Of a DNA stretch of 64,000 nucleotides, positions 26,058-35,408 are shown one piece after another (position 1 is the stretch's first letter; the number at the start of each line of letters is the position of its first letter). Source of the stretch: Syntrophotalea acetylenica (GTDB lineage Bacteria > Desulfobacterota > Desulfuromonadia > Desulfuromonadales > Syntrophotaleaceae); contig NZ_CP015455.1 in the NCBI RefSeq assembly GCF_001888165.1, positions 1-64,000 on the forward strand, given 5' to 3'. A program made the translations under genes and the position numbers. The notes under the pieces were generated by a model that ran no database searches, had not been told where the DNA came from, and saw nothing but the letters and a program-made list of their open reading frames with translations.

Positions 26058-27485
26058 TTGTTCTTCCGTTCCCTGCGATTCCGCCTCACCGCCTGGTACT
26101 CCCTGACCATCGTCATGGTGCTGGCGATGAGCGGCTTTATCTGGCACCATCAGCTTTCCCGTAGCCTGCTGCAGCAGGCCGATCAGCGCCTCATCAAGCT
26201 GACCGAACAAGGCCCTGCGCTTGCGCAGGGCTTTTCCGGTCCGGAGCGCTGTGGTTCGTTCTACGAATTTGTACGGCGCCATCGCGAAGGGCATTTTTTC
26301 CGGCTGCTGAATGCCCGGGGCCAAAACCTTTGCAGTGAATACGGCAGCATCGACGACAGTCCCGCCATCAACATGGCATCATTGCAACGCGCTGCAAGCC
26401 ATGGGATGTTGCTTGAGACCAGCAACGACACGGCCGGCGTTGACCCCATGCGCCTTCTGACTTTGGCCATCCCCCTGCAAAACCAGGATATGCTGTTCCT
26501 GCAGATCGGCACTGGCACTGGCCTGGTTCATGAATCGCTGCGGGAACTGCGAACCACCATGCTGGTTTTCAGCCCCCTGGTCCTGCTCACCGTCGCGATG
26601 ATGGGATGGTTTTTGGCCGGGCGCACCCTGGCCCCCGTCGAAAACCTCACCCGAGCCATGTGTCGCATCAACGTCGATAATCTTTCCCACCGCCTGCCGG
26701 TGCGTTCTTCAGGCGACGAACTCGCGCTACTGTCCACATCCTTCAACTCCATGCTGGAACGCCTCGAAGAGTCTTTCCGTAAAATCAAGCAATTTTCCGG
26801 CGATGCCTCCCATGAACTGCGCACCCCACTGACCATCCTCCGAGGGGAAACCGAGGTCGCCCTGCGCTGGGCCAAGACCCCCGAGGACTTTCGCAAGGTT
26901 CTTAAATCCGGCATGGAGGAGATCGACCGCATGAGCCGCATCATCGAAGATCTGCTGCTGCTGGCCAAAAGCGAGGGCGGAGAAAAACCTCTGGCCATCC
27001 GGGAGATGAGTCTCAGCGATCTGCTCCAGGAACTCTATCTGCAGGGCCGTTCTCTGGCACAACCGAAATCCATAGATCTGGTGCTGCACCCCAATGTCAC
27101 GGAGGAAATCCGCATTCTCGGAGACAAGATGCGCCTTCGCCAGGTATTCCTCAACCTGATTGCCAATGCGGTGAATTACACCCCCGATGGTGGCCGGGTG
27201 GAAATAGCCTTGTCGGTAAACGACGACGACGCGATTGTCACCGTTTCCGATACTGGCATTGGCATTCCCGCCGAGCACCTGCCGCACATTTTCGACCGTT
27301 TTTACCGGGTGGATCGGGCACGCAATCGCGATGACGGGGGCACAGGCCTGGGGCTGGCCATCGTCGATTCTTTCGTCAAAGCCCATGGCGGCCAGGTTGA
27401 AGTAACTTCGGAACCAGGTGAGGGAAGCGTTTTCACAGTATTTTTGCCGCGCAAAGGCCCCGGCCCTGACGCCACAACAGCCTGA
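26058..27485 (+). CDS. Membrane sensor histidine kinase, cognate of the upstream regulator
   Basis: 475 residues; TTG start directly after the regulator's stop, behind AAGGAGGGC. Two membrane helices (about 12-30 and 168-187) flank a periplasmic sensor with two cysteines (C65, C92), then HAMP, a HisKA box with H252 (DASHELRTPLTILRGE), and an ATPase domain (NLIANAVNYTPDGG, DTGIGIP, DRFYRVD, GTGLGLAIV). The layout is like CusS/CopS heavy-metal kinases, but the ligand is not inferable. Confidence 0.94.
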   Translation: MFFRSLRFRLTAWYSLTIVMVLAMSGFIWHHQLSRSLLQQADQRLIKLTEQGPALAQGFSGPERCGSFYEFVRRHREGHFFRLLNARGQNLCSEYGSIDDSPAINMASLQRAASHGMLLETSNDTAGVDPMRLLTLAIPLQNQDMLFLQIGTGTGLVHESLRELRTTMLVFSPLVLLTVAMMGWFLAGRTLAPVENLTRAMCRINVDNLSHRLPVRSSGDELALLSTSFNSMLERLEESFRKIKQFSGDASHELRTPLTILRGETEVALRWAKTPEDFRKVLKSGMEEIDRMSRIIEDLLLLAKSEGGEKPLAIREMSLSDLLQELYLQGRSLAQPKSIDLVLHPNVTEEIRILGDKMRLRQVFLNLIANAVNYTPDGGRVEIALSVNDDDAIVTVSDTGIGIPAEHLPHIFDRFYRVDRARNRDDGGTGLGLAIVDSFVKAHGGQVEVTSEPGEGSVFTVFLPRKGPGPDATTA

Positions 27486-27564
27486 TCCGCCAGCAAGCCG
27501 CATACCGTATCCTCCGCAATCGAGGCGTGGGGCAAAACCGCACCCGTCCCTGCCTTTGTGCACA

Positions 27565-27593
27565 TTGACACATCCTTACCGAATGATTAAATT
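27565..27593 (+). promoter_or_regulatory. Candidate sigma-70 promoter for the HtrA gene
   Basis: TTGACA (27565-27570), 17 nt, TAAATT (27588-27593), in the 186-bp gap before the protease gene. It suggests the protease is at least partly independent of the kinase pair. Confidence 0.6.
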
Positions 27594-27671
27594 TTCACAT
27601 CGTGCATGCCCTTTTCGCCTAAGCGCGCAGGGCCGGCGACGCGACCGCAATCACTCAGGAGGATGACATCC

Positions 27672-29048
27672 ATGAAGACCTTGTTCCGTTCCTTGTCCGT
27701 TTTTGTGGCATTGCTGCTGACTGCCATACCGGCTTTTGCCGTACCCGACTTTGCCGAGCTGGCGATCCGCCTGAAACCATCGGTCGTCAACATAAGCACC
27801 TCCAAAACCATCCGCCCTCAACGACCCATCTTCCCCGGGCAGCCGTCCCCCTACAATGAATTTTTCGAGGAATTTTTCGACAGGTTTTTCCGAGGCCAGC
27901 CCATGGACCGCAAGGAACGCTCCCTGGGATCGGGCTTCATCATCTCTGCCGATGGTTATATCCTTACCAATGACCACGTCGTCGACGGCGCTGACGTCAT
28001 CAAGGTGCGCCTCTCCGACGGCCGGGAATTCAACGGCACCGTACAGGGACTCGACCCCAAGCTGGACCTGGCATTGATCAAGATCGACGTCGGACAGGAA
28101 GAACTTCCGGTCGCCGAAATGGGGAATAGCGAAACACTCAAGGTCGGGGAATGGGTCATGGCCATCGGCAACCCGTTCGGCCTGGAGCAGACCGTCACGG
28201 TCGGCATCGTTTCGGCCAAAGGCAGAGTGATTGGCGCCGGGCCTTATGACGATTTCATTCAAACCGATGCCTCCATCAATCCGGGCAACTCCGGCGGTCC
28301 GCTGTTCAACGAAGCCGGTAAGGTGATCGGCATCAATACGGCCATTGTGGCCGGAGGTCAGGGCATCGGTTTCGCCATACCCATCAACGCCGCAAAAAGC
28401 ATTATCCCGCAGCTTCGGGAAACCGGCCATGTGGTGCGGGGCTGGATCGGCGTCACGGTTCAGGAGCTAACCGAGGAGCTGGCTGAATCCTTTGGCCTGA
28501 AAAAGGCCCGGGGTGCATTGGTCACTGATGTGGAGGACGATTCGCCAGCCCGCAAAGCCGGTCTGCAGCGGGGGGACATTATCCTTGAAATCAATGGACA
28601 GACCCTTGAAAACCTCAGCGATCTGCCCAGAATCGTAGCGGCCTTGCCGGTTGGCGCCAAGGCGCGCATGACACTCTTCCGGGACGGGCGCACAAAAGAA
28701 GCCAGCGTCACCATTGGCACCCAGGACCGGGACCAGCAGCCGGCAAAAAGGGAAGTCGCCAAAAGCAAAAACCTTCTGGGCCTGTCCGTCATCGACATCA
28801 CGCCGGAGATCAAATCCCGCTACCGGCTGTCCGTTGAAAAGGGCGTGCTGGTTGCCGCCGTCGAGGCGGATGGACCCGCCGCCGGCACCTTGCACGCCGG
28901 AGATGTGATTTTGGAGCTGAACGGCGAGCCAGTAGAGTCCGCGGCAGCCCTGCACGCCCTGCTCGGAAACTCAAAAAGCAACCAGCTGGTGCGTCTGCTT
29001 GTCCAGCGGCGGGATCAGACCCTTTACGCAACGGTCCGGACCCGATAG
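27672..29048 (+). CDS. Periplasmic HtrA/DegP-family serine protease
   Basis: 458 residues; ATG at 27672 nine bases after AGGAGG. Signal peptide (MKTLFRSLSVFVALLL, cleavage near AFA-V). Catalytic triad H102 (TNDHVVDGA), D132 (KLDLALIKI) and S207 (GNSGGPLF). Two PDZ domains follow (about 255-345 and 370-455). A Q-linker-like EEFFDRFFRG region lies before the protease domain. Role: periplasmic protein quality control. The upstream two-component genes are plausible regulators, not proven. Confidence 0.96.
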   Translation: MKTLFRSLSVFVALLLTAIPAFAVPDFAELAIRLKPSVVNISTSKTIRPQRPIFPGQPSPYNEFFEEFFDRFFRGQPMDRKERSLGSGFIISADGYILTNDHVVDGADVIKVRLSDGREFNGTVQGLDPKLDLALIKIDVGQEELPVAEMGNSETLKVGEWVMAIGNPFGLEQTVTVGIVSAKGRVIGAGPYDDFIQTDASINPGNSGGPLFNEAGKVIGINTAIVAGGQGIGFAIPINAAKSIIPQLRETGHVVRGWIGVTVQELTEELAESFGLKKARGALVTDVEDDSPARKAGLQRGDIILEINGQTLENLSDLPRIVAALPVGAKARMTLFRDGRTKEASVTIGTQDRDQQPAKREVAKSKNLLGLSVIDITPEIKSRYRLSVEKGVLVAAVEADGPAAGTLHAGDVILELNGEPVESAAALHALLGNSKSNQLVRLLVQRRDQTLYATVRTR

Positions 29049-29103
29049 CCTGAATCGGCAATCCCCCTTCCTTTTTCTCTCTTCCAGTCAGGAGGGCCCA
29101 TCG

Positions 29104-30131
29104 GTGAGATCGGTTTTTTTCCCCCGACTGGTCAACGGCCCCTTTGGCGACCCGGCCTTGCACGTGCGCCTCGCCCACCGCGGCGAGGCGCTGCTTTTCG
29201 ACTGCGGCGATCTGCATGCACTGCCCCCGGCGCATTGATCAAGACGCGGCTGGTGTTTTTGTCCCATGCCCACATCGATCACCTGGCAGGCTTCGACCTG
29301 TTGTTGCGCACCTTCCTGGCAAGGGATATCGATCTGCTGTTATACGGCCCCAAGGGGCTGGCGGCCCAGATTGCGGCACGACTGCAAAGCTACACCTGGA
29401 ACCTGGTCGAAGGTTATCCCTTTGTACTCAAGGTGCGCGAATGGCTGGGTAACAGCATCAGGGAAGTCGTCTTCCCGGCTGCCGAGGCTTTCCGGCCGCG
29501 GTCCGAGCGCCTGTTGCCCTGCCACGACGGCCTTCTGTATCAGAACCCATGGTACCAGGTCCGGACCGTGCGCCTTGCGCACGGGAACATCGATTCGCTG
29601 GCCTTCTCCCTGGAAGAACCGATACACATCGCCATCCACAAAGACGCCCTGCATCGCCACGGTTTCCATCCCGGACCCTGGCTTGGCCACTTCAAAGACC
29701 TTGTTTTTCGGGGCACCGACCCCGATGTCGCCGTTTCGGTACCGCTTGACGGCGGTCGCACCCGCAAGCTATCGCTGGGCTGGCTTCGGGCGCACATCGC
29801 TTCTACCGAACCGGGCATGAAAATCGTCTACGTCACGGACTGCTCTCCGGTATATGGCAATTTTCGAAGGATTCTGCAACTGGCGCAAAACGTTCACCTG
29901 CTGGCCATTGAAGCCATGTTCGCTCATCGTGATCTGGACAGGGCCCGTCAGCGCAACCACCTTACCGCCTGGCAGGCCGGACGGCTGGCACGGATGGCCG
30001 GGGTGGGGCGGCTGAAGGTTTTTCACCATTCGCCGCGCTATCAACGCTGCCCGGAAGAGCTTGAGCAGGAAGCCTGGGCCGCCTTTCGCGGGGCGGCGGC
30101 ACCCCGACAAAAACCGGACCTTTCCGAATGA
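29104..30131 (+). CDS. RNase Z-like metallo-beta-lactamase-fold protein, single frame break
   Basis: GTG start at 29104 behind AGGAGGG. Residues 1-42 (RSVFFPRLVNGPFGDP, then LLFDCGDLHALPP) run in one frame to a stop at 29238; the rest (IKTRLVFLSHAHIDHLAGFD onward) continues in another frame from about 29230. Adding one C to the five-C run at 29224-29228 joins both and restores the expected P-G-A-L-I-K link. The zinc motif SHAHIDHLAG, FHHSPRY and a mid-chain VTDCSP fit an ElaC/RNase Z-type fold, about 342 residues when joined. Function uncertain (RNase Z or related phosphodiesterase). Confidence 0.8.
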
Positions 30132-30208
30132 AGACTCGTTAAATGTGCGCTCTCGGGCTGTGCTGAAGCACAGTGCATCGGCGCCAGCTTTATGGTATGT
30201 TGCGGACC

Positions 30209-31621
30209 ATGCGCCTGACCCTCAAACATCAGATACTTATTGCGCCCGCGGCGGTGTTGCTGCTGATGACCCTGCTACTGGTTTTTCTGCAGTACACCTA
30301 TATGGATCTGTCCCATAAACGCGAACAGGCCGAAGGGATCGGTGCGATCCTCATGGGCATTACCGAGGCCAACATTGCCGCCCGGGTAATGGAGGATGCG
30401 ATTCGCCAGTACCAGGATCTGGTTAAAAACGGCCAGGCCAGCTACGATAATCTGGATGCGCTGCTCGCAGATCTCGACCAGGCTTACGCCCACCTTGTCA
30501 GCGGCCTTGATCGCGTGCGCACATACATGCCCCTTTCCGAAAGCCAGGGGCAGGACCTGATGCGCGCCGTCGAAGCCCTGTATCCCGACAAGGACGCATT
30601 CAATGTATGGGCATTCACCGCGGCCCTGGAACAGCTGCGGCCGCACATGGTCGGCCTCAATGATCAGACCCGAAAGATGCGCAAGGATTCGCCGCCACCC
30701 AACAGCAACGACCTGGACAAACTGACCGACCGGGCGGCCCTGGTGTCCGTGATCGTGCTGGGTGCCGCCATTCCTGTCGGTGTGCTGCTGTCCCTGTTTT
30801 TTGCCCGCGGCATTCTGCGCCGCGTGCAGACCCTCAGCGACAGTGCCGGCCGCATCGTGCGCGGCGACCTCAAACCGCCGCCCGCGCCGGATACGGTTCG
30901 CGATGAGCTCGATGACTTGGCTCTGTCCATCAATCACATGACCGACCAGCTGATCCGGGTGGTGGGCACGGAAAAACTGCTGGAAGGCGCGGAAGAGGAA
31001 CGCAGGCGCATCGCCATGGATATTCACGACCAGACCCTCTGCGATCTGTCCGGAATTCTGCGCGGGCTGCAAAGCCTGCCGGCGGAAGGGGACCTCAAAA
31101 ACGAAGTCTGCACCCTCGAAGAAGATTTGCTGCGGGCGATTGCCAACCTGCGCCAGCTTATGGACAACCTGCATCCGCAGACGCTGGACATCCTTGGTCT
31201 CGGCGCGGCCCTTGAATCCCACCTTGAGCGGCATCTTGGCAAAGGAGATATGCCGGAATACCACCTGTATATCTGTCCCGCGGTCGACTCTGCCAACCTG
31301 ACGCGGCTACAGAAGCTGACCCTGTATCGGATCGCGGTGGAAGCCATCCACAATGTCATCAAACATGCGCGGGCGTCCCGTTACGAGGTGAACCTCAACC
31401 TCTGTGGGGGCCAGGTGGTTCTGTCCATCGAGGATAATGGTATTGGTTTCGATCTTGAAGAGGTTGCCCTGCGCGCTGGCAGGGGGCTGAACAATATTCG
31501 TGAGCGCGCACGAACCATCGGCGCGCAGGTCCGTTGGTGCAATTCCCGTTTTTCCAGCGGCACCCGCTTTGAATTAACCTTGCCAGTCCTGGCAAACACC
31601 CGGGAAGGCGGACAAGAATGA
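30209..31621 (+). CDS. NarX-type sensor histidine kinase (HisKA_3)
   Basis: 470 residues from ATG 30209 (an ATG at 30197 is possible; no clear ribosome site for either). An N-terminal helix (ILIAPAAVLLLMTLLLVFL), a four-helix-type sensor region, a second helix near 185-205, then HAMP and the dimerisation motif EERRRIAMDIHDQ with H273. The ATPase end has HNVIKHA, DNGIGFD and GRGLNNIRERA. Its stop overlaps the regulator's start by 4 bp. Signal unknown. Confidence 0.93.
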   Translation: MRLTLKHQILIAPAAVLLLMTLLLVFLQYTYMDLSHKREQAEGIGAILMGITEANIAARVMEDAIRQYQDLVKNGQASYDNLDALLADLDQAYAHLVSGLDRVRTYMPLSESQGQDLMRAVEALYPDKDAFNVWAFTAALEQLRPHMVGLNDQTRKMRKDSPPPNSNDLDKLTDRAALVSVIVLGAAIPVGVLLSLFFARGILRRVQTLSDSAGRIVRGDLKPPPAPDTVRDELDDLALSINHMTDQLIRVVGTEKLLEGAEEERRRIAMDIHDQTLCDLSGILRGLQSLPAEGDLKNEVCTLEEDLLRAIANLRQLMDNLHPQTLDILGLGAALESHLERHLGKGDMPEYHLYICPAVDSANLTRLQKLTLYRIAVEAIHNVIKHARASRYEVNLNLCGGQVVLSIEDNGIGFDLEEVALRAGRGLNNIRERARTIGAQVRWCNSRFSSGTRFELTLPVLANTREGGQE

Positions 31622-32367
31622 CGCAGGTGCATATCATCATAGCGGAAGACAACCCACGGGATTTTGAATTTCTCGAACAGCTGATCAAAAGCTGGGAGGG
31701 TTCCTGCGTGGTCGATCGCGCGCCCAATGGCATGGCCGCGCTGGAACTGGCCCTGCACCAGGAGCAACCTCTGCTGATCAGCGATATCCAGATGCCCCAA
31801 ATGAACGGCATTGAACTGGCCCGCAACCTCTGGCAACGCAAACCACAGGCACGCATCGTATTCTGGAGCCAGTTCAAGGACGAAATGTATGTCCGTACCC
31901 TGTCGCGCATCGTACCGCCGGAGACTGTTTATGGCTACATCCTGAAATCCAACCCGCGCGACCGCATCCTGTCCGCCATCCAAACCGTTCTACTTGAGGA
32001 ACAATGCTGGATCGACCCTGAAGTACGCAAGGTCCAGGGCCGGGCCGGTCACAGCCAGACGGCGCTCTCCGATATCGAATTCGAAGCGTTGCTCGACATC
32101 TCCCTGGGGCTCACCGACAATCTCATCGCACAGCGGCGCTACCTGTCGCGACGCGGCGTGCAGAGCCGCCTTAACTCCCTGTACAGCAAACTTGGCGTCG
32201 ACCAGGAACAGTTTCAGGGCGATAAATTCGGGGATGCCTTCAATCTTCGCAACCGCGCCGTGGCCGTCGCTTTGCGCCGCGGATTGATCAACGCTTTCGA
32301 GCTGGAACATGAGGAAAAGGAATTCCAGATCTGGCTGAAACGCTTCAAGAGCGGCCGCGGCGCCTGA
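31618..32367 (+). CDS. NarL-type response regulator with divergent LuxR-like HTH
   Basis: 249 residues. Receiver with ED at 10-11 and phosphosite D56 (LLISDIQMP). A LuxR-type helix-turn-helix can be aligned at about 140-185 (LSDIEFEALLDISLGLTDN then IAQRRYLSRRGVQSRLNSLY and SKLGV), but the usual ISxxTVKxH reads LSRRGVQSR, so binding specificity may differ. A charged C-terminal tail of about 45 residues is extra. Coupled to the NarX-type kinase. The gap 32368-32611 is AT-rich with no gene. Confidence 0.9.
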   Translation: MTQVHIIIAEDNPRDFEFLEQLIKSWEGSCVVDRAPNGMAALELALHQEQPLLISDIQMPQMNGIELARNLWQRKPQARIVFWSQFKDEMYVRTLSRIVPPETVYGYILKSNPRDRILSAIQTVLLEEQCWIDPEVRKVQGRAGHSQTALSDIEFEALLDISLGLTDNLIAQRRYLSRRGVQSRLNSLYSKLGVDQEQFQGDKFGDAFNLRNRAVAVALRRGLINAFELEHEEKEFQIWLKRFKSGRGA

Positions 32368-32611
32368 TCCTCCCGCTGGCAGCATAACCTTCCGATTTTC
32401 CAATCAAAAAAACCACATGGCTCCGATCGGCCTTTGGTTCCTGTTTTATTCCTGTTTCGCTGCAAAGCCCGCCGCGACACCCCCTTAGTCATTAACAATT
32501 ATTTTTATTTGTTTTTTTAAATTATAATATGATACATTCTTTTATGCCCGAAGACTTCTTCCGGATTGACAGACGAGAGTTTTTTCGCATCGGCGCATAA
32601 GGGAAAAGTAC

Positions 32612-32968
32612 ATGAACATAAACCGCTTCAAGGTTGTTTTTACAGGTTGCCTCGCACCGGGAATGAGCCACCGGAAGGTACGCGCAAATCTTGAAAAAAT
32701 GCGTTGTTTTCCTCCCGCGGCGCTGGAACGCTTTTTCTCGGAAGAACCCGTGGTGCGCTCCGGCGTCGACGCCAAAGCCGCCTGGCGCTGCTGGAATCTG
32801 TTCCGAAAAGCCGGTGCCCTGTGCCGGGTCGAGCCGATGTCGTCAACCATTCCTCCGGAGGACAGGGTATGCCCTTACTGCAATAGCCTGCAGGCCGGCA
32901 AAACGACCTGTCGACGCTGTGGGATCGATATGGCGATGTACTCCCTCGCGCCCCATCGAAGCAGATGA
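32612..32968 (+). CDS. Small protein: conserved N-terminal module plus C-terminal zinc ribbon
   Basis: 118 residues. The N-terminal 75 residues (FKVVFTGCLAPGMSHRKVRA, later LERFFSEEPVVRSGV, then FRKAGALCRVEP) match a module seen fused to membrane domains in many proteobacteria, of unknown function. The C-terminus carries a ribbon, CPYC-x10-CRRCG. No neighbour on the same strand is close. Confidence 0.75.
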   Translation: MNINRFKVVFTGCLAPGMSHRKVRANLEKMRCFPPAALERFFSEEPVVRSGVDAKAAWRCWNLFRKAGALCRVEPMSSTIPPEDRVCPYCNSLQAGKTTCRRCGIDMAMYSLAPHRSR

Positions 32969-33146
32969 ATCCTGCCGTGTCACCCCGCATTCCGTGAAAT
33001 CACCGCCGGCAGCGGCAAAAACAGTCATGCTCCGGATCGCCTTGCCCTGCCCCGTCTGTTCTCATGTTAAACCGGCCAAAATATCCTTCCCGAAAAAGCT
33101 TCTCCCGGAGCCACCGTTCCCCCATTTTCCTCGCTGGTTTTCATGC

Positions 33147-33165
33147 GGAGTTTCCGGATGGATAC
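33147..33165 (+). repeat. Single copy of the palindromic ATCCGG-type repeat
   Basis: The 19-mer GGAGTTTCCGGATGGATAC is identical to 38838-38856 and is the reverse complement of 3615-3633 with its palindromic partner. Here the left arm is shortened (GCGG). It lies in the 344-bp gap 32969-33312, which has no gene I can support. Confidence 0.65.
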
Positions 33166-33312
33166 TCGCCGGCGAACAGTCCTGCCTTTCAAGGCAGAAA
33201 GCGAAAAATGCCAGCCCCGCGCGAGGCATTGTCGGAATAGTTTTTAGCTAATGATTACGGCATGTTCCATGCATGCTTAAACGAAAATAATAAATTTGCC
33301 CAAGGAGAAGGC

Positions 33313-33918
33313 ATGACTATCCAGGAACTGCTGACCTTTCCCCTGTTTTCCGAAGAACTCGGCATCGATCTGCAAAGCGGCAAAGATCACGAACTTTTCA
33401 AATGGCTGCTGGCTACCCTGCTATTCGGCGGACCGGTATCGAGGGACATTGCACGAAAAACCTACCGGACTTTCCAGAAATACCGACTCCTCGATCCCTT
33501 GAGTATCACCCGGGCAGGATGGAGCTATCTTGTACACCCGGTCATGCGCGAGGGCGGCTATGTCCGCCACGATGGAGTGACTGCAAGCCATATCATGGAA
33601 ACATGCGGTACCCTGCAGCAATATTACCAGGGCAGTCTCAACACATTGCACAGCATGGCCGAAAGCCCCCGGGACCTCGAAAACCGCCTGACCGCCCTGA
33701 GAGGCATGGAGCCCGCTTCAGCCAATATTTTTCTGCGCGAGTTGCGCCCGATATGGGATAAAGCCAACCCCGAACCGCTGGCGGTGGTGAATGAAATGGC
33801 CAAGAAGTTCAAATTGAATCTGGCACAAATGGATCGTAAGAGTCCGGCTTTCGCCAAAGTCGAATCCGCCTTGATCCGATTGAAACAGACACGCAGCAAA
33901 AATCCTCGCCGAGCCTGA
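33313..33918 (+). CDS. HhH-GPD-type DNA glycosylase-like protein
   Basis: 201 residues from the ATG at 33313 (AAGGAGAAGGC). An all-helical protein with a helix-hairpin-helix segment LTALRGMEPASANIFLREL (about 130-150) and upstream YVRHDGVTASHIMETC, resembling endonuclease III-superfamily relatives. The catalytic lysine/aspartate pair of active glycosylases is not clearly present and there is no iron-sulfur cysteine cluster, so enzymatic activity is uncertain. Confidence 0.62.
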   Translation: MTIQELLTFPLFSEELGIDLQSGKDHELFKWLLATLLFGGPVSRDIARKTYRTFQKYRLLDPLSITRAGWSYLVHPVMREGGYVRHDGVTASHIMETCGTLQQYYQGSLNTLHSMAESPRDLENRLTALRGMEPASANIFLRELRPIWDKANPEPLAVVNEMAKKFKLNLAQMDRKSPAFAKVESALIRLKQTRSKNPRRA

Positions 33919-34064
33919 AACGCCGCCGGTTCCTGCCTATGACACCGATCAAAAATCTCTGTCTTTTCAAATTCTTGCCATCATCACGCTTAAACGCCAA
34001 GGCCTTCGTGGCCGATGCTCTCGGCCCCCATCTTTACGAATCCGTGCGTATCTCTCTGCGGATC

Positions 34065-34095
34065 TTGACGAGGAGGTTGACAGGCCCGGGATAAT
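34065..34095 (+). promoter_or_regulatory. Possible promoter of the rubrerythrin gene
   Basis: TTGACG (34065) or TTGACA (34077) could pair with GATAAT (34090-34095) or TATGAG further on, none with ideal spacing. It lies within the 242-bp gap before the rubrerythrin gene. No clear PerR-type palindrome seen. Confidence 0.3.
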
Positions 34096-34160
34096 TTATG
34101 AGAATGGAGCCAGCTGTGTTCCGTCTTTCACCCCCACATTCACAGAGGAGGCTCATGCAT

Positions 34161-34670
34161 ATGTCCGATCTGCAAGGCACCAAAACCGAACAGGATCTCC
34201 TTGAGGCTTTTGCCGGCGAATCCCAGGCCAATCGCAAATACCTGGCTTTTGCGGAACAGGCCGACAAGGAGGGGTACCCCCAGGTCGCCAAGCTGTTCCG
34301 TGCCGCGGCAGCGGCGGAAACCGTGCATGCTCATGCGCATCTGCGCGCCCTGGACGGCATAAAATCAACCCTCGAGAACCTCAAGGAAGCTGTTGGCGGG
34401 GAGACTCATGAGTTCAAGGAAATGTATCCGCCCATGATCAAGGAAGCGGCGGCGAAAGGCTTCAAGGCGGCGGAGCGCACCTTCAGCTATGCCAACGAGG
34501 TGGAAAAAGTGCATGCCGGACTCTACGAAAAAGCCCTGGCAGACCTCGGCCAAAACGTGACATGCGATTACTGGGTGTGCAAGGTTTGCGGCAACACCCT
34601 TGAGGCTGAGCCGCAGGATCCGTGCACCGTCTGCAAGGCTGGCAAAGTCGCCTTCTTCAAGATAGACTGA
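34161..34670 (+). CDS. Rubrerythrin
   Basis: 169 residues from the ATG at 34161, nine bases after AGGAGG (an ATG at 34155 is too close). The four-helix diiron domain has EAFAGESQANRKY, E-x2-H in AAETVHAHA and E-x2-H in NEVEKVHAGL. A C-terminal rubredoxin-type centre, C-x2-C-x11-C-x2-C (WVCKVCG, DPCTVCK), completes it. Peroxide-scavenging NADH-linked peroxidase, typical of anaerobes. It has its own terminator. Confidence 0.97.
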   Translation: MSDLQGTKTEQDLLEAFAGESQANRKYLAFAEQADKEGYPQVAKLFRAAAAAETVHAHAHLRALDGIKSTLENLKEAVGGETHEFKEMYPPMIKEAAAKGFKAAERTFSYANEVEKVHAGLYEKALADLGQNVTCDYWVCKVCGNTLEAEPQDPCTVCKAGKVAFFKID

Positions 34671-34694
34671 TCGTAATCAACAAAGCGTGATCTC

Positions 34695-34733
34695 ATCGGG
34701 TGGTCCGCTTCGGCGGGTCACCCGATATTTTTT
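34695..34733 (+). terminator. Intrinsic terminator after the rubrerythrin gene
   Basis: Arms ATCGGGTG (34695-34702) and CACCCGAT (34719-34726), with a secondary inner stem, are followed by ATTTTTT. Confidence 0.85.
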
Positions 34734-34770
34734 GGGATCAGTCACCTCCGGCCTTTCCCGAGGGAATGTT

Positions 34771-35100
34771 ATGGAAAAGTGTCCTGTGTGCAAGGAAGAA
34801 AAAAAAGGCAAGTATTGGTGCAGTGCCTGCAAAACCGTATTCGTTTGCCCGCTACCGACCTGCGGTGCCACCATCAGCCCCGGCAAGGAAGAGTGCCCAC
34901 GCTGCGGATTGTTATTCGCCGATTACCTGAGCCAACGAAAAATGTACCGTCAATGCCCCAAATGCGGCAAGAAGCAGGGCCTGAACGAACAACAGTGCCG
35001 CTATTGCAAATTCTGGTTCAACTGTCCTACCTGTGGCCACAAGGTCCCGACTACCAGCGCCCTGACCTGCCCCCGTTGCGGCACCAACCTGTGCCGCTGA
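34771..35100 (+). CDS. Cysteine-rich zinc-ribbon protein
   Basis: 109 residues from the ATG at 34771 (CGAGGGAATGTT). It has about seven CxxC-type knuckles (CPVC, CSAC, CPLPTC, CPRCG, CPKCG, CRYC, CPTCG, CPRCG), enough for three to four zinc sites. No catalytic domain. Function unknown; perhaps protein or nucleic-acid binding. Confidence 0.8.
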   Translation: MEKCPVCKEEKKGKYWCSACKTVFVCPLPTCGATISPGKEECPRCGLLFADYLSQRKMYRQCPKCGKKQGLNEQQCRYCKFWFNCPTCGHKVPTTSALTCPRCGTNLCR

Positions 35101-35228
35101 CGGTACCTGCCGTCCCGCCATGCCACATCAGGAGGGCATACCCCTCAAAAGCCGGTCTGTCTTCATGACAACCCAGTTACTTGAAGTTTTGAAAAGTGCA
35201 TTGATATTTTATTGCAGCATCCTGGTGC

Positions 35229-35260
35229 AGACATCCCCGTCCAAAAGGACGGGGATGTCT
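35229..35260. repeat. Perfect 14-bp hairpin without T tract
   Basis: Arms AGACATCCCCGTCC (35229-35242) and GGACGGGGATGTCT (35247-35260) enclose the tetraloop AAAA. It sits in the 308-bp gap between two convergent genes (35101-35408). The stability would suit a Rho-independent stop or an RNA-end protector, but no T run follows. Nothing else is visible in the gap. Confidence 0.8.
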
Positions 35261-35408
35261 CTGGGGTAGAAACCAGACCCATCCCCGCGAGAAAATCACA
35301 GAAATTCCTGTGCTGGCGGAGGGATAACCGATGGTCAGTGGTTCACCACACTGCCTCCTTTGGAAAGGACTCCATGTTTGAGATTGTCAATCAGCATCGG
35401 AATCCTTC

